From Ovis canadensis (Eukaryota > Chordata > Mammalia > Artiodactyla > Bovidae), in contig NC_091255.1 in NCBI RefSeq assembly GCF_042477335.2, positions 41,952,501-42,016,500 of the forward strand: a stretch of 64,000 nucleotides of DNA, in the 5' to 3' direction. Positions within the stretch are counted from its first letter, which is position 1. The number at the start of each line of letters is the position of its first letter. The notes under the pieces are model-generated. The model was not told the DNA's origin and made no database searches. It saw only the letters and a list, made by a program, of their open reading frames with translations. Positions 36,161 to 48,548 of the stretch are shown here, piece by piece. The translations under genes and the position numbers were made by a program.

Positions 36161-36924
36161 TAGACTTACATGATCAAGACTTAATGTTACTCAGTGTAAA
36201 AGGACTAGACCTACTACACTATCACCATTCCAAATAGCAAGGGCTTTGATTAGATAAAATGTGAAAAAATAGGACAGGACAGGCCAAAATGAGTAAATTC
36301 TAAGTTATAGTATGTGCAATTCAGGGTTAGGGAGAAGCAGCCATTTTTCTGAAAAATGTTCTTATCAATCTTTCAAGTTTATGTTGGTTTTTAAAAGATG
36401 TAGAGTTTTTTTTTTTTTAATCAATTGTTAACCATCACATAGTTCTGAAATGGCACTGAGAAATAAGAACAGAACCCAACCCTGAAGGCCCTTCCAGCCC
36501 ATTCTCTGTACTACCATTTCTTAGGTGCTCTGTTCTTCTACATTTTGTTTTTCTCAGAAAGGATCTGGTTTAATCATTGTCTATAAAATATTTTTATGGC
36601 ATTCTTCCTCAGACTTCACCCCCAAATTGTATGTTACAACACAACGATCAACACGAAAGACACATTCGAGTTATGAATCATCACAATGAAGTGAACACCT
36701 TGAATCCCACCTCCTAAATAAAACTAGAAGACCAATACCTTGCATCTCTCCATTTTACTTTCCAACCATTTCCTAGCATACACAGTAATACGTGGTGTAT
36801 TAAAGTTGTATTGTTTAAAGTTATAGTTTGATAAGATTTATCATCTAGGTACTATTTTCTACCACCCCCACCAACCCTTCATCCACGATCTCCTTCATCT
36901 CTCTACAGAAGCTCTCCTAACTGC

Positions 36925-37095
36925 CTTTTCTAAAAAAAATGAGAGCTTTATTGGATATAACTCACACACCATAAATTTTGCCCTCATAAAATGTGATTCG
37001 GAAGCTTATTCATTCACTTACATGGTTGTATAACCACTGCCTAATTCCAGAGCATTTTCATCACCTGCAAAAGAAACTCTGTCACTCCCTCTGAA
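36925..37095 (-). mobile_element. Old L1 (antisense), left part of a split copy
   Basis: …ACTGCCTAATTCCAGAGCATTTTCATC… is an L1M word read in antisense. The same copy appears to resume at 38179 (…GGGAACCACTACTCTACTTTC…). Confidence 0.6.
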
Positions 37096-37099
37096 ACTG

Positions 37100-38178
37100 G
37101 ATTCCCCCTAAGATCAAGCTCCCCTGCAGAGTTTATCATCAACCCCTCTATCTAAAACTCTATTCCCTTCCCTGTCCTGCCCGGTCCCCCTCAGGACAGA
37201 GAAATTTACCGAAGAAGAGGGGGACTGAAACTGAGCAGGGCCCCATGGAGACTTCCTGGGCACAAAAGTCCTTCCGTTTGTCCCCTGCTTATTTGTAGAA
37301 AAAGGCTTTAGTCTCCCAGGCTTTTCCTGAGTTCCAAAGAGCAGATTCAAGCAGTTATTTATTAGGGAAGTGAGAGAATGTGGAAAGAAAAGACAAGGAG
37401 TCAAGAACAATAGTTCAACAATAAAACAAGAGTGCAAGTTCCTCCTAAGGGGCATACAGAACACTCTGACGTGTATCTTTGAGTTGTTCTGCAGAAATAA
37501 GACCCTGGCCCAGGTGGAGGACAGTAACGACAGGTTAACCCCGAGCATGAGACCCTAGACTGGTTGGAACCAGAAGGTGGACGATTAACATTCCTGAAAC
37601 ACCACTTGTTACCTCATCTCCCGCCCACAGGAAGGATGTGCAGGAGCTAATACACACCCCTCACCCTTCCCCTCTCTTCATCTTTAAAAATTCTTCCCTG
37701 AAAGTCATGGGGAGGAGTTTGGGCCTTTTGAGCATGAAATGCCTATTCTCCCTGCTTGAAACTGAAAGTTTCTCAGCCGTGTCCGACTCTTTGTGGCTCC
37801 ATGGATTACAGAGTCCATGGAATTCTCCAGGCCAGAACACTGGAGTGCGTAGCCTTTCCCTTCTCCAGGGTATCTTCCCAACTCAAGGATCGAACCCAGG
37901 TCTCCCGAATTCCAGGAGGATTCTTTATCAGCTGAGCTACAAGGGAAGCCCAAGAATGCTGGAGTGGGTAGCCTATCCCTTCTCCAGTGGATCTTCCCGA
38001 CCCAGGAACTGAACTGGGGTCTCCTGTGTTGTAGGTGGGTTGTTTACCAACTAAGCTATCAGGGAAGCCTTTCTCCCTGCTTGGTGCCCTGCAAATAAAC
38101 ATTGGACTTTCCTTCACCACAACCCGGTGTCAGCAGACTGTCTGCCTCTACAGGCAAGTGGAACCAAGTTCGGTTCAG
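37100..38178 (+). mobile_element. Solo LTR inserted in an L1, itself holding a SINE
   Basis: Single-LTR-like sequence with AATAAA at 38094-38099 and a terminal …GGTTCAGTAAC near 38175. Borders are approximate: the left end near 37100 is inferred from the break in the L1. The SINE at 37759-38070 is not part of it. Confidence 0.6.
37759..38070 (-). mobile_element. Bov-tA SINE with extra head monomer and 13-bp TSD
   Basis: Minus orientation with two tRNA-head copies (near 37950 and 38070). TTCTCCCTGCTTG flanks it at 37746-37758 and 38071-38083. Confidence 0.92.
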
Positions 38179-38980
38179 TAACGCCTCCCCCAACTCCCTG
38201 GGAACCACTACTCTACTTTCTGACTCTATGAATCTCCCTACTCTGGACATTTCATACATATAATAAGTAGATTTTTGCATCTGGCTTCTTTCCTTTGATG
38301 CAGTTGTGTGCTCAGTTGTGTCCAACTCTTTGTGACTCCATGGCCTGTGGCCTGCTAGGCTCCTCTGTCCATGGGATTTTTCCAGGCAAGAACACTGAAG
38401 TGGGTTGCCATTTCCTTCTCCAGGGGATTTACCTGACCCAGGGATCAAACACGCTTCTCCTGGGTCTTCTACATTGGCAGGCAGGTTCTTTACCACTGAG
38501 CCACCTGGGAAACCCTTCTTTCTTTAAAAAGATGCAATTTTAAAAATAACTTTTTCTTTTAGAGATTTACACATTCACAGCAGAAAATGAAAATATTATA
38601 AGAAAGGATGAATAGATTTTAAGTATTCTCTTAGAGATAACCACTGTTAACATTTGTACAAACTTCTTTTTACAGAATTGGAATCATACTAGACAGTGTT
38701 TTAAAATTTGATTTTTGACTTAATGCACTGGGTACATTTTTCCCCACTGTTTTAAAATATATTTGTTCAAAGTATGACTTTTAAGGGTTATATTATATTA
38801 CACTGTACACACATACCGAAATTCATTTGATTACCCTATTATTAGATATTTGTATTACTTCCAGTTCTTTAAAAATAATTTTAAGTGAATAAAACATGAT
38901 AAATTTGCTTGAAATGGTATCTTCATAGGCATCCGTGACTATTTCCTTGAAATAAATACTAATAAACACAGTTTCTGTGT
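38179..38980 (-). mobile_element. Old L1 (antisense), right part
   Basis: Diverged L1M antisense words (CTCTGGACATTTCATA…, …AGAGATAACCACTGTTAAC…) around a Bov-tA. It may include more than one copy. Confidence 0.45.
38302..38515 (-). mobile_element. Bov-tA SINE
   Basis: Minus orientation from GTTGTGTGCTCAGTTGTGTC to …CACTGAGCCACCTGGGAAACC. Confidence 0.9.
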
Positions 38981-39244
38981 TAAAGGGTATATTCCATGGG
39001 TGGCACCTTGACTGGGAGGCCGACACTGGTGATTTATCTGGTCAAGGACATAGGCAGGACACAGCAAGTTTTAACAGGCTGAGTTTAAAAGTTTTAAAGG
39101 CCTCAGACTTCAAGTGTCAAAACATTAGAGCAGTATTGACGTAGAAGGAAATATGTAAAATGATACCCAAGTTCACCCTTACGGGAAACATAATTTGAAA
39201 ACAGTCTGGCTAGGAACAGCCAGGCATTTTTACTGCTTTCTGTC

Positions 39245-39690
39245 ATTGTATTAGTTTTCTTTCGCTGTGTAACAAATTCCGGGGCCCAGTGACCTGTTCG
39301 TGACCTCACAGTTCCTGAAGGTCAGAGGTCAGCCAGTGTAGCTGGTTCTCAGCTCAGGGTTCCCCAAGGCTGAAATCCACTGTCAGCTGAGCGTCGCCTG
39401 GCAGCTCTGGGATGAATCTGCCTGCAGGTCTGTCCAAGTTGGAGACAAGTTTCTACATCTATAAGGCCAAGTTCCCCATTTCCTTGTTGGCCATCAGCAA
39501 CTAGAAGCTGTTCTCAGCTCCTTTCCCCAGGTTCCCCTCCCATCTCCAACCCAGCAGCGGCCATAATGTGATGGGGTTAGGCCCACACAGGTAATCTCCC
39601 TTCCTGTTCTAGGGCCAATTCACCAGCAACTTTTAACTATGCTGTCAAATGCCTTTTGCCATGAACACAGTGTGATTGCGGGAGAAATGC
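39245..39690 (+). mobile_element. Ancient MER-type repeat, family not assigned
   Basis: TTGTATTAGTTTTCTTTCGCTGTGTAACAAATTCC (two words here: TTAGTTTTCTTTCGCTGTG and TAACAAATTCC) and TCACAGTTCCTGAAGGTCAG are the start of a common old mammalian interspersed repeat. Confidence 0.5.
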
Positions 39691-41229
39691 CAGGGAGCAG
39701 AGATCACAGTGCATTTTAGAATTCTGCCACCCCGCCTGGGTGCTCAGTGCCAACTACACATTCATCAATCACCAGGAGCATTTATAAAGTGCTGTGCCTG
39801 ACCCCGACCAGACCTAAGGACTTGGGACCCCACAGGCAGAGGCCCCGGCAGCACTGAGAAACCTCGAATGGGAAAGTCACGCCTGAGCCTCAGGGAACCA
39901 GTGTGCTGCAGGCAGAAACACAGGAATAGGAACAATGAGTGGTACACTAATGACCCAAAGAAGCAAAGCCTGTCCCTGGCTGATCATAGGAAAAGCAAAC
40001 AATCTGACCTAAGGGAGACTCGGGGGCTCTCTCTGTTACCTCCAGACCCCACTAACTTCGCTTGACTAGAATTCTGTTGCTGTAAATCCGGCAGTGTGCA
40101 CGACACCCACTAATTGTTGGCTGGTGACTGGTGGGTCAGAAGTCCGGGGAGCCCCGCCCGGTTGTTCACGTCAGATGTCCAGGTGTCAGTCTGGCTAGAC
40201 TCCGCCCTGGAGGCCATGGGAGGGAATCCACTCACAGGTGGACTCGTGATGTTGCTGTATGACCCGGACTGACTCGCCAGTGTGGGCCACATAGTCCAGG
40301 GTCTGGGAGCACAGCCAAGGTGCTGCCTGCGGAGGGCAGGGTGGCTGGTCCTCATCATGCTTCCTGGCGGGTTGGAGGGGTGCCCCAGGACCACGCACTC
40401 ATCGTTGTTTCAGGTCAAGGTCCCTTGGCTGAGGCCCAGCAAGCTGCACACCCTCAGCCTGGCTGAGATCTGAGGGCATCAGGACAGGCAGAGAAGGACT
40501 AGCCTGTTCACTTCACAACTGCTGGGGGTCCCACGGCACTTCCTGGGTGTCACAGGACCTTGGTGCTCCAAGGCTTTATGCTGGGAAGTCCCGGTTTCCT
40601 CTCTGGCCGTCAGCTCCTCCTCACATGTCGCTTTCACCTTCAAATCCACCAAGTGTGTGGGTCATTATGCTTCAGAGGAGATTCGACTTTTACAGGTTTA
40701 TGTGTTAGGTCTACCTGGGTGATCGCCCCTTTGCCACACTTGGGAGCAAGTCCATAGGGTGAGGGGCACTGGGCATCATTCTTAGAAGTCTGCTCTTTTA
40801 TCCACCATCTCAGTTTCTGCTCCTTTAGAAGGCTTCCTGGTAATGACCTTAGAGATGGAAACCTCTATGTCACACCTCTGAGAGGGAAGGGAAAGCAGAT
40901 GAAGAGAGAGAGACTGGGGGTTCCATGGGTAGGAGTGGGGTGGGGATGCAGCTGAAGGCATGGCCAGCACCAGACCCATGGGGAGGAGCCTGTGGGGCCT
41001 TCCTGGAGTCTGGCTTTTTCCAAAAAGGCCCAAAGGAATCTGAGTTGAGTGGACTGTCTAGAAGGGTCTCCTTTTGATAAGAGTGGCTCCGTGCAGACCC
41101 CTCCCCACAGTGCAGGCCTGTTTACTGCCCGACTTCATGTGGGGTGACCCATACCTGCTCATCTAACCCACGGTGCTGCCATACAGAGCACCCACCTGCA
41201 GTTACTTAAACTCCAACTGAGACATCTCT
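39690..41229. other. SPECC1 large intron, no gene recognised
   Basis: GC-balanced sequence without young repeats; frames at 40394-40110 and 40398-40195 (minus) lack domain or splice support. Confidence 0.5.
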
Positions 41230-41575
41230 AAGGCCATGCCCTTTTGAGCCTGGTGTGAGATAAACACAAGTCCTCACCTTCTCCAGGTGAGCTGAACCAT
41301 CACCTCTCCCACCTTCCTGTTAAGACTGCACCCCCACACCTGACATTCCCAATCCTCTTTCCTGGCTTTATGTTTTCTCCCTAGCACATTCCATCTTCCA
41401 ATCTGGTACATATTTCATGTTTAAATTTTAATTAATTGTCATCCCCACGAGAATGTAGTTTCCACAGGAGCAGAGGTATCACCTGTTTCATTCATGGATG
41501 ACTTCCCAGCAGTTAAATATTATGTGGCACCAACCTGGCATCTCGATAAAAACCCACTGAATTAATATAAGGAGG
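41230..41575 (+). mobile_element. L2 LINE 3' fossil
   Basis: …CCCCACGAGAATGTAGTTTCC…AGCAGAGGTATCACC…CTCGATAAAAACCCACTGAA is the L2 3' end pattern (exon-like A-G-A-A-T-G-T-A block then terminal AATAAA-like word). Confidence 0.55.
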
Positions 41576-42749
41576 ATTCTGATCTAACCTATCACACTAT
41601 ACTTTGGTAAAAAGAAACTATTTTCAGTCAAAATTACATGGTTATCGTTTTTTCAAAAGATGGTTTTTGAACCGTTTTGAGTTTTCTACAGTTTAATTCT
41701 GGCTTCCCAAGTAGGAGAGAACAAGCTTTGGAGGGCTGTCTTAGACAAACAGGTCTAGACAGAGGATATTTTTTGAAGAGTAGATAAATCAGACACATAT
41801 GATTTGCATTTCTCTCTAAGTTTACAGAGATTTAACAATGAAAGAAAGATACTCTTCAGGCAAAATAAGTTTGGGCTTCATCCAATGTGAGATGCTTTGA
41901 AAACAAGTTCAAGATGTTCACAAAAGAAAACAAAGGGAAAGAAAGAAAGAGCAAGAAACACCATTCTCACTCTCATGATTGGAAATATCTTGTCTAACCC
42001 TCTTGTGACCTAATTTCAATGACCTTCTGCATTCAAGGGCCAATTCCTTCTGGAATTTTTAATATTCTTTTCATAACCATTCCAGCACATCCCTCACTCA
42101 TTTCTGTAAAGCAAGAAGTGATAGTGCCGCTGACCCCCAGGACTTCGTGGGGCTCACTGCCGTCAGACCTTGTGCCTGGCTGATGAGTCCTACCCGGCTT
42201 CCTCTTTGGTCACCAGGCCCACTTCCCTCACCCTGAAACCTCCCGTAGCCAGCTTTCATCCCCGACTCCTGTCCTGGCGGGGATGCTGTCACTGAGGCAC
42301 CTACCTGCCTTTGCAGGGTATCTGAACCTTGAGAAAAGGCGGATGCAGAGAGTGACAGAGGAGCCAAGAGAACGACGGGCCAGAAGCACGTTTGTACCTG
42401 GGGGGCCTCTACTGTTGGTCATGACCCTGATTTTTTCTTTACATTTTTAACAGAAAATGAAGAGACTCAGATATGGGCCACTTTTTTCTTGGGTACAGTC
42501 TGAATTGGAGACACTTGACTACTGCTGCACAGAGAACCTGGCTCTTGCCTGGCCCTCTGGGCTGACTCTCAGCTGAGGCCCAGTCTTCTTGGTCCTCAAA
42601 GCTGGACATTGGGAAAGGAGTATCATGGTGCCAACAGTTTCAGTATTTGTAGAAAAATAGGGTAAAGATGTGGGGGAGGGGGCTGAGCCTGAATAAGGAG
42701 AGTGAAGGAGGTAGCAGTTTTAAAGAGGACACCTAATTAACAGGAAGGT

Positions 42750-43880
42750 AAAACAGTCCAACTTTCAGAAGAAAACATAGAATGATGTGTAATGACTATG
42801 GAACAAAGATTTCTTAAACAGAAACAAAATGCACTAATCATCAGAGAAGAGACTAATAAATTGGACTTAATTAAAATGAAGAACTGTGTTTAAAGGAAGA
42901 GTGAAAATTCAACCACCCTGGGAAATGATAGTCTATTTGACTAAGGACTTGTGTGCAGAATGTATAAAGAATCCATGAAAGCAACAAGCAAAGAAAGACA
43001 ATCTTATTCTAAAAATGGGCAAAGGCTTGAGCAGGCATCTAAGGAAAGACAGCAGGGACATCCAAGGAGCATAAGAGAGGAGCTTGACCTCATCTGCCAG
43101 CAGGGAAAGTAAGCCACAGCCTGAGTGAGACCTCTTGTCACACATGCCCCAGTGACTAGGAGCAACAAAACCAACAGCAGCAAGTGCTATGGAGAAAGTA
43201 GAGAAAACATAAATCACCCAAGTCATTGGTGGGTGATAGCACCGTACAATTGCTTGGGAAATCTGTCTGGCACGATCTACCACACTAGAACACACGTACA
43301 TCCTGTGGCCCACCTGGTCCTCTTCTAGGTGTAGACCCAGAAGGAATGGACACATGGGTTCTGAGAGGCGTTACCAGAACATACCAATAGAACATACCAG
43401 ATATGCAAGAGCCCCAGAGTGGAAGTCACTCACCTGTCCATTGACAACAGAACAGGTAAGTAAACAATGATGTGATCATACCATAGGTTACTATCAGAGA
43501 AGGAAACGAATAAACCATACTCACAGGCAACAACACAGGTAAATCTCAACAATTTAAAAACAAAGATGGAAATACTACAGGTTTTAATTCCAATTCTTTA
43601 AAGTTCAAATGCAGACAAAATAGATATGGTATTTAGGGATCCTAAGTTTTACAGAAAACCAGCAGAAACAGAACTAGGGACAGAGTCACTTGTGGAGGTC
43701 ATGGAGGCTACGACGGGAAAGTCACATGAGTGGTGTGGGCCCAGCCGTGCTCCACTCCTAGACATGACTCTGGGTTTTCACGTCCACAGTCATTCGATAA
43801 ACTATGATTTACACACTTTTATCTTTGTATATGACATTTCATTATAAAAAACCAAACTTATATCAAGTATTCCTTCTGTG
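42750..43880 (+). mobile_element. Old L1 ORF2 end and 3' UTR
   Basis: Diverged L1M words in order: TAAATTGGACTTAATTAAAA, AATGGGCAAAGGC, and …CTGTCCATTGACAACAGAAC…; no intact frame. Confidence 0.6.
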
Positions 43881-44313
43881 TTCAACCTCCACAGAAAACA
43901 AAAACAGAAACTCTCCAACTAAATATGAGCAACTCCTAACTTCAGAAGAGACTGAAGGCCTACCATGTGAGGCCCTTGTGTCAATCAGAAAAAGGCACCA
44001 TCTTTTGAAGATTATTTAGTGAAAGCTGCCTCCTTGGGCGGAGAAGCCGGTCGGGAGCGCTGTTGGGGGTTTACTCAGCCTCTGAGCAAATAAAAAGGCC
44101 GTCCTAGGGGACGCAGGCCCACAGTGAGGTCACGTCTGCTGGAAGTTGTGATGGGTCCTTGGGGTCCTACCCCGCCCCCACCTGCCAGCAGCCCCACCTG
44201 GGAGAACAGAGCTGACACCAACAGGCACATGGGCCTGCCCAGGCCGGTGCACATGCAGGACACAGGCCGCTGCCTGCCCAAGTCTGCTGGACGCTAACGG
44301 CCCCCGGCCTTAC

Positions 44314-44416
44314 CGCGTAGCCCTCTGTCTTCCTCTGGCACCACCTGAGGAGAGCGTTGCGCTTGGAGCCGCCGTATTCCCGGGCCAGGGCCGCCAGAGG
44401 GTCTCTTCTTTCCACA
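44314..44416 (-). CDS. SPECC1: SPECC1 coding exon, start of calponin-homology domain
   Basis: This 103-nt exon encodes the N-terminal part of the single C-terminal CH domain. The first base closes a Ser codon, then 34 codons read [20 protein letters not shown], followed by [14 protein letters not shown]. The NALLRWCQ helix is the characteristic first CH-domain helix with the invariant Trp. Compared with human SPECC1 as remembered (VERKDPL, ALLKWCQKK), changes are conservative Lys/Arg swaps. The acceptor is TTTATAACTAG and the donor GTAAGG. The intron that follows (44313-22664, about 21.65 kb) is the largest between exons in the window and splits the CH domain after Ala of EGYA. Confidence 0.96.
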
Positions 44417-44429
44417 CTAGTTATAAAGC

Positions 44430-45872
44430 AGAGATGCTGATGTTTAGAGTCCACAAATACACAGAAAATAACTAACTAGATGAGAAAAGCAAAAGTCGAG
44501 GTCTGTCCAATGAGACTCTAAAGAAATCGCCCACCAGTCCCATTAATAGCACGTTTTTATTACATTTCATGGTATAAAGCAGAAAGGGAACTGTGCTTCC
44601 TGGCTTTCAGGAGTCTTGTAAGGGTTTTTTTTTTTAATCCATCTGCTGCTCTATCCTTCTAGCCTTTTATTTATTAAGTATAGCATCATTTAAATTAAAA
44701 ACACCTATAGAAAACAGTACATGTTACGAAGCTACAACCTATTTCTACAGTAACATATACAAGGAATACTGGAAGAGCATTTTAAAAACCCCAGACTAGT
44801 TGCTTATGGGAGGTGATGGGAATGGAGTTTATATGGTCAGCGTCACCATTAACAATGAAGCTACTGTGACTTTGCAAGTGTTCACTATGCCTGGTCTTAA
44901 TTCATCACTGAGAGCCAAATTTCTAGGCATGACAAATTAGGGAAGACTAAAATGAAGGCTTGGAAAAGAGTGTCTCAATAAACGAAACATTTACCAGTTT
45001 TCTTTAAAAAAAAAAAAAAAAGAAGAAAATAGACATGACTGCAATAATAAATACGAAAATTACCAAAGTAAATTTCTATTCTATTATTGGCTCATCTCAA
45101 TGACATGAATATAAAATTGAAATAATAAACTAACCTCACTAATCTAACCTTTTATGATGAAGGTATAATATAAATAGCATGGAAAAATACACATAGTCTG
45201 TTTGTATGCATTTCTGGTGCAAAAAAAATAATTTTGGGATAGCACTAATTCTGGTCCTGAAAACCTGTTTTGATTATTTAAATCCCCTGCATATAAACAA
45301 GACAGAAACGTAACAACTGGGGCTTTAAATTAAACCTCTGAAAGATATGACTTCATCTATTTGGGTCCAGAAACAGACCACACCCAAAGATTTGACAATG
45401 GCTGAACTGAGGTGTTCAGGCTTTTATAAAACCCTTTTCTAATACTCATAATGGTAGTTCTAATGTTTGTTAAAAAGTCATTACTCCTCAAGTAGCCAAT
45501 TTTGTGCATTTATCCACCTGCCTATTCGTAAATATTTACTGAGTGAGCGGCTCTGTGCAGCACAACACGAGGGGCTAAGAGCGATCCAAGCGTCAGGATG
45601 AAGTATTTGCTGTCCACTAAATTACAGCCCAAGTGAGGCAAAAGCACACACAGTGTGCAGGAGGGAATTAAATACAAATGGAGGTCAGACAGCACAGGCC
45701 GAAAAGGGGGTGTCTGTGCTACCGGGAGTGGGCTGCAACCTCAGGGGAGGGTGGACCGAGGAGGAGAAGTGTGAAAGGACAGAAGGAAGATACTTCTGGC
45801 CGGAGCCTTATAAATTGCCAGAATAGCTGGTGTGGTGCTGCAAAGGTGAGAGGTACAGGCTCTGATGAGTAC
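44430..45872. other. Short SPECC1 intron, AT-rich
   Basis: Intron between the linker exon and the first CH exon. It contains poly(T)/(A) runs at 44624-44635 and 45005-45020 and no clear young repeat. Confidence 0.6.
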
Positions 45873-46029
45873 CTGAGTTTGCTCTGTGGCTTCCAGCCCC
45901 CAGGGGAGGTGCCCAGCAGCCTGGAGCCCCCGAAGGCCAGAGAAGGGGGTCTGCTCAGGGACTCGAGAGAGGGGCTCTTGCGGAGATAAGGGTTTGGCTT
46001 CAAGTCCTCAGCTCTTCCCTTCAGGAGAT
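45873..46029 (-). CDS. SPECC1: SPECC1 coding exon, Ser-rich linker before CH domain
   Basis: This 157-nt exon completes the Asp codon from 49870, has 51 whole codons and ends with two bases of a Ser codon. It contains [14 protein letters not shown], then [15 protein letters not shown], and ends KPQSKLS. The acceptor TTGTCCCCACAG gives the correct phase. A competing upstream CAG, which would start the exon at 46058, reads through TAA or TGA and was rejected. The [12 protein letters not shown] block is basic and Ser-rich, a plausible phosphorylation or 14-3-3-like region (inference). The donor is GTACTC. The final Ser codon is completed by the first base of the exon at 44416, giving KLS-VERRDP at the linker/CH boundary. 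Confidence 0.94.
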
Positions 46030-46130
46030 CTGTGGGGACAACAATATGATTACTGGTCCTGGAGGAGGAGAGACCCGAAAGGTCACACTGTCCAGTACAC
46101 TCAGTCCTCACGTCAGTGTTGTGTACAAGC

Positions 46131-46262
46131 ACACAACAGGCACCGAGTCACTGTGCAGCACACCTGAAACCAGCACACACTGTACACCAGCTACACTTCT
46201 CTAAAATTGTATGAAAGAACACACAACAGATACTGAATCACTGTGTGGCACACCTGAAACCA
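46131..46262 (+). repeat. 42-bp word repeated at 90-bp spacing, L1 3'-end derived
   Basis: ACACAACAG…GA(G/A)TCACTGTG…GGCA/GCA…CACCTGAAACCA at 46131-46172 and 46221-46262. The word is the L1 3' terminal …ACTGTG…CACCTGAAAC motif, so this is a duplicated L1 end. Confidence 0.75.
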
Positions 46263-46286
46263 AGACAGCACTGGAAATCATCTCCA

Positions 46287-46488
46287 TGTGCTGGGTCACG
46301 TCAGCCGTGTCTGACTTTGCGCGACCCCACGGACTGTAGCCCACCAGGCGGCTCTGTCCACGGGATTCTCCATGCAATAATATGGGAGTGGGTTGCATGC
46401 CCTCCTCCAGGGGATCTTCCCGACCCAGGAATTGAACCCACGTCTCTTGTCTCCTGCATTGTTGGCGGGCTGGTTCTTTACCACGCCC
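46287..46488 (-). mobile_element. Bov-tA SINE
   Basis: Minus orientation, from TGCTGGGTCACGTCAGCC to …GGTTCTTTACCACGCC; head end truncated. Confidence 0.88.
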
Positions 46489-47637
46489 CAGATTCGGATA
46501 GAGATACACACATAACATGTTCTAGGCTGGGTGATAAAAATGCGAATAGGGACACGGTGTTTTCTAGAAAGGACTCTCCAGGCAGGACCAGCTCCATGAT
46601 CCACAGGGACCAATGCCAAGCTGCCCTTGTTCAACAGTTACTCTGAGCTTCAGGATGGCACCAGCAGCGCACTGACCAGAGGCCCTGCTCCTAAGAGCCT
46701 CCGCAGGTGCACAGGGTCAGGGCCACCAGGCCAGCCTGTCCCCAGGAAAAGCCCATGTTCTACTGATGGGCACTTGGGGGAGGGTGTGACAGGAAGACGC
46801 CTGGTAGGTCATCAGGCAGAAACGCTGGGCACCAGGAATGAGGCCCACTTCACAGGACAGGACGCCATGCCAGCCACAGGTCCTGGCTCTCTAGGAATCA
46901 GTGAGAACATTTCTTCTGAGGCTCGTCTCTGCTGTCACTATAATCTGAGGCAAAATAGCTAAGGAAACAGGCTGAACCCCCTTGAGGCTATTTCCTAGAG
47001 GACCACTGAGGTATAGATCGGGAGAAGACTCCTGCAACTGTCTAGCTGGACATACAGATGACTCGGGAATGGGAACCTGGTCACCTGCTCGATGCCACAA
47101 GCAGCCAGCGACCAGGCCGAGCCCATGGTCCCCTCCTTCGACGCCATAAACAGTGGGGAAAACAACACTTGTATAGCTATTAGCATCAATTATGGTGGTC
47201 AGGTTGGGAGTGTGGCTAATGAGCTGGGAAGAGCAGAGAATCACAGCATTTACATCACTAAAGGGAACAACAAAAAACAGTGCATTAACCCTGGTCCTGC
47301 AGCTTCTAGGGACATGACGCTGCACAGCTGGCTGGAAAGCAGGCCATTTCCAGGGTGCGGGCCTTTCTGAGCCAAGTAAACAATCTTGCAGGTGGACAAG
47401 GTGCCTGCAGGGTGGAGGGAGGGAGGAGAGAAAGAGGGGAGCTGAGGATGAGTTACTACTTCCGGGCAATCTCAGTGTCAGTATTTATCTTGTCAATGAA
47501 AAGAATAGTTTATCTACAAAAGGGAAATTCTAAAGCTGGAGGAACAGAGATGTCAATACTAACAATAAAAGATCACCTAACGCACTTAAAAACAGTTCAG
47601 ATGGTAAACCTCACGTTACAGGTATTTTGTATGTGTT

Positions 47638-47850
47638 TATGTATGTGTGTATAGTCCCTCAGTAGTGTCCCACTCTTTGCAACCTCATGGATGGTAGCCC
47701 ACCAGGCTCCTCTGTCCATGGGATTTCCCAGCAAGAATACTAGAGTGGGTTACCATGCCCTCCTCTGGGGATCTTGCTGACCCAGGGATTGAACCCACGT
47801 CTCCTGCATTGGCAGGCGGATTCTTTACCACTGAGCCATCTGAGAAGCCA
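47638..47850 (-). mobile_element. Bov-tA SINE
   Basis: Minus orientation with near-duplicate flanks (ACAGGTATTTTGTA and ACAGATATTTTATCA), a diverged TSD. Confidence 0.9.
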
Positions 47851-48548
47851 CAGATATTTTATCACAATAAAAAAAAAATAACACAGGCAGCACTGAGCTT
47901 ATAACTGAGTTATTCCTACTTCATGGTATGTAGCAAGTGTGAAGAACTCAACATGGATGCCCCCTCTGGACTCCTTACTCCTCTGACTCTGGACTACCCA
48001 TGGTCTCTGGCCACCACTCCCCTCTTCCTGGGAGTCATTATGACAACCCAAAGTCCTACATGAACCATGCACACTTCTTTATGAAGTTGCTAATCGGAGT
48101 GATCACCAGCCTCATCACCAGAAGGCAACGTGGCACAAGAGTCAGGGAAAGTCCTTCCTGTCCTTGAGCTCCTCACAAGCAATGTGCGGCTCTTGTAAAT
48201 TGATTACGCTCTTTAGGGCCTGAGCCTCTCACTTGTAAAATGCAAGGAAAGGGCCAAGGTCATCTTTAAATTCTCAATGTCAGTGTTTATCTAAGGCTGA
48301 AATAAAATCTTATTAAATCCAAGAAAAAAGAAAACAAAATTCAGAAGGGAAAAAAATAAGTTGGTGAGGTGAAAGAGTTTACAGTCACAGAAGCAACCGT
48401 TTTACGGATAAATCTGTGCTCGAAAATGATCAAAAATGAGAAGAGTGGGTTTCCTTTTTTATTCAGTGTCACAGAAACTGTTTTACACTTAGAAATAAAG
48501 GATTTCTCTCTATGTGGTCTAGGTTTCTGGCTTTCTCTCCTTCTTCCC

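Noticed and set aside
46029-46058. Alternative upstream acceptor for the SPECC1 linker exon, starting at 46058
   Set aside because: With the phase-1 end of the preceding exon it reads GGA CCA GTA … ATC TCC TGA and stops; the acceptor giving 46029 keeps the frame and the expected PLS-D-LL join.
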